A stretch of 64,000 nt of DNA from Dyadobacter diqingensis. GTDB lineage: Bacteria > Bacteroidota > Bacteroidia > Cytophagales > Spirosomataceae. Under the pieces are notes generated by a model. It saw nothing but the letters and a program-made list of their open reading frames with translations. It was not told the origin of the DNA and made no database searches. Each line of letters starts with the position of its first letter. Positions within the stretch are counted from its first letter, which is position 1. Positions 27,037-34,854 of this stretch are shown piece by piece. The translations under genes were made by a program, and so were the position numbers. The stretch spans positions 244,776-308,775 of the forward strand of contig NZ_JAMXKF010000007.1 in the NCBI RefSeq assembly GCF_024220585.1. The letters run 5' to 3'.

Positions 27037-27083
27037 AAAACCGTTGGTCAGAGTGCAGCAATGCCGTTGATCAGCGGTTTTTT
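27037..27083 (+). terminator. Terminator after the YciF-like gene
   Basis: AAAACCGTTGGTCA (27037-27050) pairs, with two mismatches, with TGATCAGCGGTTTT followed by more T (to 27083). Confidence 0.7.
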
Positions 27084-27111
27084 CATGTGGTAACTTCGTC
27101 AATGCTAATAC

Positions 27112-27160
27112 AAATCGCCCGCCAGGTCTGTTGATAACAACAAAGCCTGACGGGCGATTT
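27112..27160. terminator. Bidirectional terminator before the PNPOx-type gene
   Basis: AAATCGCCCGCCAGG (27112-27126) pairs with CCTGACGGGCGATTT (27146-27160) with one G-T pair. A-rich and T-rich flanks suit termination from both sides. Confidence 0.8.
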
Positions 27161-27184
27161 TAATCAACTATATGAGTCAGATTA

Positions 27185-27685
27185 TTATACCAGATTCAAT
27201 TTCCCGTGGTCACCCGGGTCAGTCGGCTGGCCCGTTACGGCAGCTTTGACCATCGACAGAAAAACAACCATTTTTGAAGACGGACTATCCCAATATGCCG
27301 CTTCGTCCGTCGTGACCTTCAAAACTACAAGATTCGGATCGTCCTTGCCCTCTGGAAACCAGGCTTTTGACAATGGACTCCATAATGCTTCTTTCTTCGC
27401 TTCGTCGTCAACGATGGTGGCATATCCGGAGACACTCAGGTAAGTATTGTCCCCAGGATGGGAATAAATCAGGGTAACTTCTTCACCATTGCCGGTTTCA
27501 TTGGCAATTTCGGTGTTTCTGGATGTAAAAAACCAGGCATTTCCTTCCTCATCCACATCCAGGGTCGTCATAGGACGCGATTCAATTTTCCCGTTTTCAA
27601 ATGTGGTATACATGCAAAACCGGATATCCTCAACCAGGGATTTGAGCTTTTTTATTGCGTCTTTATTTTCAAGATCCTTTTCCAT
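27185..27685 (-). CDS. Pyridoxamine 5'-phosphate oxidase-like (general stress protein 26 type)
   Basis: 166 residues with the split-barrel flavin-binding fold: IRFCMYTTFENGKIESRPMT, then DEEGNAWFFTS, then VTLIYSHPGDNTYLSVSGYA. This is the layout of the general stress protein 26 / PNPOx-like group, which bind FMN or F420-type flavins. Conserved C-terminal YWDSPS is present. Cytoplasmic. It is probably a flavin-dependent reductase or oxidase rather than true PdxH, which is longer and has further substrate residues. Single gene. Confidence 0.82.
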   Translation of the reverse strand: MEKDLENKDAIKKLKSLVEDIRFCMYTTFENGKIESRPMTTLDVDEEGNAWFFTSRNTEIANETGNGEEVTLIYSHPGDNTYLSVSGYATIVDDEAKKEALWSPLSKAWFPEGKDDPNLVVLKVTTDEAAYWDSPSSKMVVFLSMVKAAVTGQPTDPGDHGKLNLV

Positions 27686-27810
27686 GATTATTTCAATTTT
27701 AGTCTGTTATGAATATTGTTTCACCGACTGCCTTAAAATAACCGTTCCAATCAGAACAGGCTCATGTACCGATAACTTGTGATAAATTTATTCCTTGAAA
27801 GATACCGACA

Positions 27811-28461
27811 TTAGATTTCCCACCTCTCCAATTGATATGCACTGTCCCAGAATACATATTCCAGCCTGGATGCCGTCACATAAGCCTCCGTCATCTTTTT
27901 CCTTGTAGCTTCGGAGGCATTTTCCGCGAGTTCATTGCAGATTGCCAGTGCCTTGTTTACTGAAACTGCAAAATCTTCCCCTGCATAGGCATCGATCCAG
28001 TTTTGATACGTGTTCGGCGAAGTTTGGTTCGCATAAATGTAATCGCCTATCTTTTTATAAATCCAGAAACAGGGAAGTAAAGCCGCCACAGCCACTTCGA
28101 AAGACTCGTAGGCACTGACTGTCAGCAGGTAATTGGTATAAGCAAAACAACCGGGGGCCTTTCCGCTTTTAAATTCAATGGCATATTCCTGAAAATAGCT
28201 GTCGTGCAAAACGCGCTCAACGATGATTGCATTTTGGGCAAAACCCAGGAATTCAAGCAATTGCTGACTCGTTCCGGCACGGGTCCCGGCCATTGCCAAT
28301 GCCCTTGCAAAATCGGCAAGATAAAGTGAATCCTGATAGATATAGAATTTAAACTTTTCAAGCGGCAAGGTCCCCGATTTCAATTCCTGATTAAAGGGAT
28401 GTTCAAGAATGTTGTTGTAAATGGGCAACGCCTCGTTCCAAAGATGATCTGTGAAAGTCAT
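27811..28461 (-). CDS. tenA: Aminopyrimidine aminohydrolase / thiaminase II (TenA)
   Basis: 216 residues, all-helical TenA fold. The likely catalytic Cys131 lies in LLPCFWIYKKIGD, and a conserved Glu in YQLERWEI sits at the very end. It hydrolyses aminopyrimidine breakdown products of thiamine to HMP, feeding ThiD. Last gene of the thiM-thiE-thiD-tenA salvage operon, 19 bp after thiD. The set contains no thiC or thiG, which fits recycling rather than de novo synthesis. It is expected to be under the TPP riboswitch at the operon head. Confidence 0.93.
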   Translation of the reverse strand: MTFTDHLWNEALPIYNNILEHPFNQELKSGTLPLEKFKFYIYQDSLYLADFARALAMAGTRAGTSQQLLEFLGFAQNAIIVERVLHDSYFQEYAIEFKSGKAPGCFAYTNYLLTVSAYESFEVAVAALLPCFWIYKKIGDYIYANQTSPNTYQNWIDAYAGEDFAVSVNKALAICNELAENASEATRKKMTEAYVTASRLEYVFWDSAYQLERWEI

Positions 28462-28480
28462 GTATATCGTTAATTTAAAA

Positions 28481-29305
28481 TCAAATGGATTTAATCACCA
28501 TCACCTGCGGTGAAAAAGAATGGTTCAGCGGCCCCGAGCCCTTACCCGTCGTAATGTCTTTTCCTGCGGTAATTGCCCCGGCAACATATTTTTTGGCCAG
28601 CTGGATTGCGTCAGCCAGCGTATTACCGAGCGCCACATATGAGGCTATCGCCGAAGAAAGCGTGCAGCCCGTGCCGTGCACGTTTTGACTGGCTATATAC
28701 TCTGTCTCAAAAATCTGAGGCGATCCGTTCTTTTGGTCGAAAACATCAAAAAGTTTCGGTGCGATCAAATGTCCGCCTTTTAATAAAACGCCCTGGCAGC
28801 CCCGATCGATCATTTCCCGAGACGCTGTTATCATGTCTTCCACATTTTCAATTTTACGGTTGACCAGAATCTGTGCTTCGTCCAGGTTCGGTGTAATTAG
28901 CGTGGCCCGGGGAAATAACTCCTTCCATAACACTTCAATGGTTTCATCCTGAATGAGTTTTGAACCACTGGTCGACACCATAACCGGATCGAACACAACA
29001 AACTCCGGCTGAAAGCGATCCAGAATTTCGGCAATAACCTGCGCGACTTCAATCGTATTGATCATCCCGATTTTAACGGCGTCAATTTTTATGTCTTCAA
29101 AAACCGCTTCCAGCTGGCTCTTCAAAAAAGCCGGCGGAACCGGGTGAATGGCGCGCACCCCTTGTGTATTTTGTGCCGTAAGGGCTGTGATGGCGGAAGT
29201 TCCGTAAGCACCCAACGCGGCAATTGTTTTCAGATCAGCCTGAATACCTGCCCCGCCCCCGCTGTCGGAACCCGCTATGGTTAACACTGTTGGATATCGT
29301 TGCAT
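28481..29305 (-). CDS. thiD: Hydroxymethylpyrimidine (phosphate) kinase
   Basis: 274 residues of the ribokinase-like ThiD family. It starts with AGSDSGGGAGIQADLKT (about 11-27), has the family's GTSAITALTAQNTQGV, and the anion-hole/catalytic VHGTGCTLSSAIASY near 210. It phosphorylates HMP and HMP-P to HMP-PP, the partner of THZ-P for ThiE. It sits 14 bp after thiE and 19 bp before tenA, so translation is probably coordinated. Normal full length. Confidence 0.95.
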   Translation of the reverse strand: MQRYPTVLTIAGSDSGGGAGIQADLKTIAALGAYGTSAITALTAQNTQGVRAIHPVPPAFLKSQLEAVFEDIKIDAVKIGMINTIEVAQVIAEILDRFQPEFVVFDPVMVSTSGSKLIQDETIEVLWKELFPRATLITPNLDEAQILVNRKIENVEDMITASREMIDRGCQGVLLKGGHLIAPKLFDVFDQKNGSPQIFETEYIASQNVHGTGCTLSSAIASYVALGNTLADAIQLAKKYVAGAITAGKDITTGKGSGPLNHSFSPQVMVIKSI

Positions 29306-29319
29306 TGTATCAATGTCAG

Positions 29320-29946
29320 TTAAATACGCGTTAAAGATTTTAAATAGCTTGCGGCTTCAAAAGGTGATTCCGCACTGCAAATGGCCGAAATAACCGCGAT
29401 ACCACTGGATCCGTGGTGCATTACTTCCGAGGTATTTGACGCATTAATTCCGCCAATAACAACCAGGGGATGTTTACTGTTTTCTTTTACCCACTTCAAA
29501 CCTTCCATCCCCCACGGCTCTGAATGATCCGTTTTTGAAGGCGTGGAAAACAACGGACTGACTGCCAGATAACTGAGCTCCCAGTTTTCGGCCTCCACCA
29601 CATCCTCTTTCTTCTCTGCCGACAAACCGATGATTTTTCCAGGAGGTAATATTTTTTTTAGTACGGAATAAGGCATGTCGCTCTGACCCACATGCACACC
29701 GTCTGCATCACTGGCCAATGCCACGTCAACGCGGTCATTGATTATTAACGGAACGTTGTAAGGAGCCAATAGCGCTTTCATTTTTATGGCCCGCTCAATA
29801 AAAGCCCGGGTATCCAAAGATTTTTCACGAAGCTGTACCATCGTGACGCCGCCCTTGACGGCCTCCTCGACAACCCAAAATATGTCCCTGCCAAGACAGG
29901 CAGATTCATCGGTTACGAGGTATAATTGTATTTGTTCATTCAACAT
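29320..29946 (-). CDS. thiE: Thiamine phosphate synthase
   Basis: 208 residues, TIM-barrel ThiE. Visible are TMVQLREKSLDTRAF near residue 36-50, LIINDRVDVALASDADGVHVGQSDMP (about 84-109) with its conserved Asn-Asp and His, and GGINASN (about 163-169). It joins HMP-PP and THZ-P to give thiamine phosphate. It is separated from thiM by 292 bp that hold a pair of inverted REP-like repeats, unlike the tight spacing of the rest of the operon. Confidence 0.95.
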   Translation of the reverse strand: MLNEQIQLYLVTDESACLGRDIFWVVEEAVKGGVTMVQLREKSLDTRAFIERAIKMKALLAPYNVPLIINDRVDVALASDADGVHVGQSDMPYSVLKKILPPGKIIGLSAEKKEDVVEAENWELSYLAVSPLFSTPSKTDHSEPWGMEGLKWVKENSKHPLVVIGGINASNTSEVMHHGSSGIAVISAICSAESPFEAASYLKSLTRI

Positions 29947-29979
29947 TTTGAAACTTGTTATAAATACCTGGCATTCGTA

Positions 29980-30203
29980 GTGTCACCTCTTCGAGGTTAA
30001 ACGGTTTTGGGGATCGATTAGTCGCTATAATACTGTCATCCCTTCGGGATTGTTAAGTCAGGGCGATTTTGGCGGTTGATGGTTTTAAAATTAATCGATC
30101 ATTACGAGCAACAATCTCAGCCCATTTACCATAATCCCGGAGGGATGAAAGTATTATAGCAAACCGGCCAACCGTATTAGAGCTAAACCCTGAAAGGGTG
30201 ACA
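29980..30203. repeat. Inverted pair of REP-like elements between thiM and thiE
   Basis: Left arm 29980-30053 and right arm 30131-30203 (inverted) share the layout TGTCACC-[TTCG-type loop]-GGTTTA, then GCTATAATACT, then TCATCCC-TTCGGGAT. Each arm contains small hairpins of its own. The arms could pair to a long stem. No coding sequence was found in the gap. Confidence 0.75.
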
Positions 30204-30238
30204 TAACTTTTTTCGACCAACGCAACGATGGGGCAAAT

Positions 30239-31030
30239 TCACTTAATAATCGCTAAACGCTCCAACACTTCCGGTGTAACTTCGGCCAATGCATCTAAAA
30301 AGGCGATTTGGAACGAACCGGGTAACTTCGCTTTTTCAAATGCTTTCTCCCCGCAAACACCCATCAATGCCGCTGCCGAAACTGCCGCCTCAAAAGCATC
30401 CGGCTGAACTGCACTAAATGCCCCGGCAATGGCTGAAGCCGAACACCCCATACCGGTTACCCGTGTCATTAATGGCACGCCATTTTCCACATAGGCGACC
30501 TTTTCTCCGCTCACAATAACATCCGTGGCTCCGGAAACACTTACCACACAGCCGTATTTGTCGCTCAATAACCGGGCTGCCTGGATACTGTCGATTGAAC
30601 TTGCCGTGCTGTCCACACCTTTTGTCTTAATATTTACACCGGCCAGTGCAAGAATTTCAGAGCCGTTGCCACGGATGAGCGTTGGAGCGGCCGTTGCCAG
30701 TAATTCAGACAAAACCTGATTACGATAAGGTGTTGCTCCTGCACCTACAGGATCGAGAACAATGGGTTTGCCCAATTTCGCCGCCGCCAGCATCGCCTTT
30801 TTCATTCCTTCCACCCAAAGCGGTGATAATGTTCCGATATTGACCACGAGCGCACCTGCGATCGCCACCATATCTTCAACCTCTTCAACGGCATGAGCCA
30901 TGACCGGAGAAGCGCCAACGGCCAGAAGCGCGTTCGCCGTATAATTCATGACGACAAAATTCGTGATGTTATGAACAAGAGGCGAACGTGCTCTCAGCTC
31001 TGCAAGATTTTCAGCTATATTAAATTTCAT
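30239..31030 (-). CDS. thiM: Hydroxyethylthiazole kinase
   Basis: 263 residues, ribokinase-like fold. N-terminal PLVHNITNFVVMNYTANALLAVGASPVMAHAVEEV and VLDPVGAGATPYR (about 91-103) are typical of ThiM, and VTGMGCSASAIAGAF carries the conserved catalytic Cys region. It salvages hydroxyethylthiazole by phosphorylation to THZ-P for ThiE. First gene of the salvage operon, preceded by a TPP riboswitch. Full length. Confidence 0.95.
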   Translation of the reverse strand: MKFNIAENLAELRARSPLVHNITNFVVMNYTANALLAVGASPVMAHAVEEVEDMVAIAGALVVNIGTLSPLWVEGMKKAMLAAAKLGKPIVLDPVGAGATPYRNQVLSELLATAAPTLIRGNGSEILALAGVNIKTKGVDSTASSIDSIQAARLLSDKYGCVVSVSGATDVIVSGEKVAYVENGVPLMTRVTGMGCSASAIAGAFSAVQPDAFEAAVSAAALMGVCGEKAFEKAKLPGSFQIAFLDALAEVTPEVLERLAIIK

Positions 31031-31120
31031 TTACATCGGGATTTGAAGAAAAACAAACCGAATTGGCGCTTAGGCAGCGATTCCCGAAATGAGATGACAG
31101 AAAGAAGCACTTCTGTGTAA

Positions 31121-31197
31121 ACGCTTTTTCCTACGACAGTATCAACTGTTTCAGGTTCAAAGGGTATTTCTCAGTCCAAATTGGGACACCCCTAAAG
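31121..31197 (-). promoter_or_regulatory. TPP riboswitch (thi box)
   Basis: On the minus strand from about 31195 the RNA reads GGGGTGTCCC, GGACTGAGAAATACCC, TTTGAACCTGA, GTTGATACTG, CGTAGGAAAAAGCG. The CTGAGA and the ACCCTTTGAACCTGA and CGTAGGAAA blocks are the invariant TPP-binding parts. It lies about 90 bp before thiM, and thiamine pyrophosphate should repress the operon. In this phylum such elements usually act on translation or termination; which applies here was not resolved. Confidence 0.93.
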
Positions 31198-31308
31198 CCA
31201 TTCTTAACTGCGAATGTAGTAGTTTTGGTCATTATTAAAAACAGAAAGGAGTTTTACTATTACTTTCCTGTTCTTACTTACTCACTTTAAATCTCTTTTT
31301 TCTTTCAA

Positions 31309-31959
31309 ATGATTAAGGCGGCAATATTTGACATGGACGGATTGCTTATTGATTCAGAGCCGATCTGGACGGAAGCAGCAACGGAGGTGATGCAAAAAGT
31401 AAACTTCAAGTTAACCCATGACTTAAAACTTCAGACAACAGGCTTATCCATCAAGTTATTTCTGGAGTTCTGCTATCGGATCCAGCCGTGGAACACTCCC
31501 GATCGTGCAGAGCTGGAACACGATATTCTGACGATTGCACACCGGAATATCATCGCTCATTCCAAGCCGATGCCAGGAGCCATTGAGCTCGTTAAAAATC
31601 TTTACCACGAAAACATAAAACTTGCCGTGGCGTCCGCATCCCATATGGAGCTTATTGAGGCGGTTTTGAAACGCCTTGAAATTATTGACTACTTCGAAAC
31701 CTGGCACTCGGGAGAGCTCGAAGAACACACTAAGCCGCACCCTGCCGTGTATATTTCGACGGCTGCCAAACTGGGCATTCCTCCTCACGAGTGTATCGCT
31801 TTTGAAGATTCGTTTACCGGGCTTCGTTCTGCACACGGTGCCAAAATGATCACCATCTGCGTTCCCAACCCGGAAGTATACGATGACCCCAAATTTGACC
31901 TGGCGCACTACAAACTGCGGTCCCTGGAAGAATTTGATATTCTGGCGGTGGGCGTTTGA
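31309..31959 (+). CDS. HAD-family sugar phosphatase (HxpB/YniC-like)
   Basis: 216 residues, subfamily IA HAD phosphatase. Motif I DMDGLLIDSE (8-17), motif II ASAS (about 110), motif III KPHPAVY (about 141-147) and motif IV AFEDSFTGLRSA (about 160-171). The cap domain is helical. Closest in look to hexitol / 2-deoxyglucose-6-phosphate phosphatases, which remove phosphate from stray sugar phosphates; the substrate is not certain. Divergent from the thiamine operon, single gene. The long opposite-strand frame is a shadow. Confidence 0.88.
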   Translation: MIKAAIFDMDGLLIDSEPIWTEAATEVMQKVNFKLTHDLKLQTTGLSIKLFLEFCYRIQPWNTPDRAELEHDILTIAHRNIIAHSKPMPGAIELVKNLYHENIKLAVASASHMELIEAVLKRLEIIDYFETWHSGELEEHTKPHPAVYISTAAKLGIPPHECIAFEDSFTGLRSAHGAKMITICVPNPEVYDDPKFDLAHYKLRSLEEFDILAVGV

Positions 31960-32046
31960 GAATAAATACGATATTAGCTTTGAGAAACAGCCTTCCGGCT
32001 ATTCCCGAATTTCATTTTTCCTGAACCAAGATTAACCCGCAAAAAA

Positions 32047-33387
32047 ATGACCGGTCTGCGCCATTTCAGCATCATGATTGCCGTAAGGATTACGATTATT
32101 ATTCTGACCATTATAGGGCTGTTCTGGTTGACGAAATACCATACCAATGTCGGGTTAATCTGTATTCTGGGAGCAATTATTGTTTTTGTGCAGGCCTCGA
32201 TGCTGTATAACTACGTGACAAAAGTCAACAGGAAACTGATTTACTTTCTTGAATCCGTCCGTTATTCCGATTTCACGATAAACTTCCGGGCCGACAATAC
32301 CATGGGAGCTACTTTTCGTGAACTCAATCAGCAGTTCAACGAGGTTTTGCAGGCCTTTCGCCAGGCACGCGCGGAGAAAGAAGCCAGTCTCCAATACCTC
32401 AACACGATTGTCCAGCACATTGGAACCGGGCTTATCACCTTTGACGGAACCGGACAGGTAAACATTATCAACAGCGCAGCGCTGCGCATGTTAGGCATTT
32501 ACCGTCTGCATAATTTGAGCGAACTCGAAGATAAACATCCCCGGTTGTATGAGTTGCTCGCGGACCTGAGTTCCGGGGTCAGGGAGTTATATCGGACGCC
32601 GTCGGATCAGCCGCTCGCTTTGCAGGGAGCGGCCATTCAGATGCATGGAAAATGGGTGCGCATCGTAGTCTTGCAAAATATCCAGACAGAACTTCAACAG
32701 CAGGAGGTGGAATCCTGGCAAAATCTTACACGTGTTTTGCGTCATGAAATCATGAATTCCATGACACCGATTGTTTCCCTCGTGGGCACGATGAGGTTGA
32801 TTGTCAATGAAGATATTGAAAAAAGCACAACCAATCAGGAAGCGGTCAGCGATTTAAAAGAAGCGTTGCAAACCCTTGAAAAACGGAGTAAAGGGATGAT
32901 GCAGTTTGTGAATGCATACCGAGATTTCACGACGCTGCCCAAACCAAATTTTGCCAGTCTGAATGTGAAGGAATTGCTGCATGAAGTTATACAACTGCTT
33001 CAAACGGACCTCACAGCCGTTGGTGTTTTATGGCAGGTCAATGTAAAACCGGACAACCTGACCGTAAAAGCCGATAGCAGCCAGATTCAGCAAGTATTGA
33101 TCAACCTGATCAAAAATGCATCCGAATCTTTTTCCGCACAAACCAACCGGATGATCTCGATTAATGCTTATATCACCGACAGTGTTACCGTTATTGAAGT
33201 GAGCGACAATGGCGATGGCATTGAGCCAGAGGCGCTTGACAACATTTTCATTCCCTTTTACACAACAAAAAAAACAGGCTCAGGTATCGGACTAAGTCTT
33301 TCACGACAAATTCTTCAGCAACACGGAGGACAGCTTAATGTTCATTCGGAAGTTGGAAAAGGTACTGTTTTCTCTTTGGTAATCTAA
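32047..33387 (+). CDS. Sensor histidine kinase, NtrY-like
   Basis: 446 residues. Two membrane helices (about 11-29 and 35-57) with almost no periplasmic loop, so it senses from membrane or cytoplasm. Then a HAMP/PAS-like region (about 70-215: TFDGTGQVNIINSAALRMLGI), the phospho-acceptor H-box VLRHEIMNSMTPI (His233) and an ATPase domain with N-box QVLINLIKNASES, G1 DNGDGIEP and G2 GSGIGLSLSRQI. No receiver or output domain, so it needs a separate response regulator. None is adjacent. The sigma-54 regulator at 20905 is an orphan of the matching type and is the best partner within the window. Confidence 0.9.
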   Translation: MTGLRHFSIMIAVRITIIILTIIGLFWLTKYHTNVGLICILGAIIVFVQASMLYNYVTKVNRKLIYFLESVRYSDFTINFRADNTMGATFRELNQQFNEVLQAFRQARAEKEASLQYLNTIVQHIGTGLITFDGTGQVNIINSAALRMLGIYRLHNLSELEDKHPRLYELLADLSSGVRELYRTPSDQPLALQGAAIQMHGKWVRIVVLQNIQTELQQQEVESWQNLTRVLRHEIMNSMTPIVSLVGTMRLIVNEDIEKSTTNQEAVSDLKEALQTLEKRSKGMMQFVNAYRDFTTLPKPNFASLNVKELLHEVIQLLQTDLTAVGVLWQVNVKPDNLTVKADSSQIQQVLINLIKNASESFSAQTNRMISINAYITDSVTVIEVSDNGDGIEPEALDNIFIPFYTTKKTGSGIGLSLSRQILQQHGGQLNVHSEVGKGTVFSLVI

Positions 33388-33394
33388 TGTTGTT

Positions 33395-33621
33395 GTAGGT
33401 TACACAGAGGTGTCCACAGAGAAAGAAAGAGGGACACAGAGTTTTTTGCATGGATATTTCAATACAACTACTTGACTTCATTGATAATAAAATTTTGTAG
33501 AAATTTGATAAATCATTCAAAATTTCATTACCAATACAAAACAGAGCCATGAAAGAAAAAAACTCCGTGCCCCTCTTTTTAACTCCGTGTACCCGCGCGG
33601 CGTCCGCTCTGTGTAACCTAC
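33395..33621. repeat. Intergenic element with 15-bp perfect inverted ends (GTAGGTTACACAGAG)
   Basis: GTAGGTTACACAGAG (33395-33409) and CTCTGTGTAACCTAC (33607-33621) bound a 227-bp stretch whose interior also pairs loosely (GAGGGACACAGAG near 33440 against CTCCGTGTACCC near 33583). It sits between convergent genes and ends 4 bp before a stop codon. No open frame or transposase. It may serve as a terminator or be a non-autonomous repeat. Confidence 0.6.
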
Positions 33622-33624
33622 ACA

Positions 33625-34830
33625 TCAAACCAATCCTCTTAACCCGGCAAACGATTTTCCCAGAATGGCCTTATCATCCGCGACAAGCCAGTCTTTTAAT
33701 AGGGAAGAATACAAGTCTCTGAAATCCAATGAATATCGAAGATCCCCGCCATCCAGATCAATAAGATTTGGAGCTTCATTATAAATCACAGAACTTCTTG
33801 CCGGACCACCTATCAGAAATACATTGTTTGCCGTTCCATGATCCGTTCCGTTACTCCCGTTTTGCTTAACGCGCCGGCCAAATTCACTGAAAGTCATCAC
33901 CATTGTTCTGTCGAGGTGCCCTTGTTTTTTCAGATCATCCACGAAAAAACTGACAGCCTCTGCATATTGTATCAACAACTTATCCTGCTGATTTCGTTGC
34001 CCCACATGCGTATCAAACCCCGAAAGAGAAACATAATAAACCTGTGTATCGACGCCCGAAGTGATCAGCTCAGCAATTGTCCTCAGGCTTTTTCCAAGTT
34101 CGGAATTTGGATAGTCAGCCAGTCGGTGTTTCAGATTTCCTTTCTCAAATAAATACTCGGCGCTGGACTCCGTATCGGCCAGTGTTTTGTATAAATAACT
34201 GACCTGATCATGTTCATCACCGTGACCTTTATAGGTTTTAGCAAGATTCTCCGCCATTCCATTCCTTGTCTGCCTGTACAATTTCTGAGGGTCGAGCATG
34301 GCCAGCCCATTGGCTTTTTGCCCCTTCATCGCCAAACTTAACGTATCATCAATTTCCAGCATATGATGCGGTTTTATCGTACAGCCAGCGCAACTGGCAT
34401 CCAGGTAACGACCCAGCCATCCCGTGGTAAGATATTCATCCGCATTGCTGCCCGTTTGCCAGATATCCATGGACCGGAAATGGGAACGGTCGGGATTTGG
34501 ATAACCTACATTATTTAAAATGCTGACGCGCCCCTCGTCATACAGGCGACGTAAAGATTCCAGCGCAGGGTTAAGACCAATCTCATCTGTCAATTTCAGA
34601 ACCTTGTCGTTTCCGATAGCCAGCGCCGGACGCTCCCGATAATAAATATCATTACGATACGGAATAACAGTATTCAAGCCATCATTACCGCCGGAAAGCT
34701 GAATTACCACCAGTATTTTCCCGTTCTGATCCTTCTTTATCCCGTACTCCTGCGCTTGCAGAAACTGCGGGATCAACATCGTTCCTACCGTGGTGAAAAC
34801 AGAGTTTTTAAGAAAATTTCGTCTCTTCAT
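33625..34830 (-). CDS. DUF1501 family exported protein
   Basis: 401 residues. A twin-arginine-type leader MKRRNFLKNSVFTTVG suggests export folded. The body is the alkaline-phosphatase-like DUF1501 fold: VVIQLSGGNDGLNTVIPY (about 40-57), SGFDTHVGQRNQQDKL and MVMTFSEFGRRVKQNGSNGTDHGTANNVFLIGG, where Asp/His residues of a metal site are expected. Always paired with DUF1800, as here (24 bp gap). The biochemical role is not settled; links with large polymer or extracellular processes are suggested in other phyla. Confidence 0.88.
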   Translation of the reverse strand: MKRRNFLKNSVFTTVGTMLIPQFLQAQEYGIKKDQNGKILVVIQLSGGNDGLNTVIPYRNDIYYRERPALAIGNDKVLKLTDEIGLNPALESLRRLYDEGRVSILNNVGYPNPDRSHFRSMDIWQTGSNADEYLTTGWLGRYLDASCAGCTIKPHHMLEIDDTLSLAMKGQKANGLAMLDPQKLYRQTRNGMAENLAKTYKGHGDEHDQVSYLYKTLADTESSAEYLFEKGNLKHRLADYPNSELGKSLRTIAELITSGVDTQVYYVSLSGFDTHVGQRNQQDKLLIQYAEAVSFFVDDLKKQGHLDRTMVMTFSEFGRRVKQNGSNGTDHGTANNVFLIGGPARSSVIYNEAPNLIDLDGGDLRYSLDFRDLYSSLLKDWLVADDKAILGKSFAGLRGLV

Positions 34831-34854
34831 TTTTCTGCTATTTTGTAATGAAAA

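Noticed and set aside
28485..28863. Open frames opposite thiD
   Set aside because: thiD carries all family motifs on the minus strand; these are shadows.
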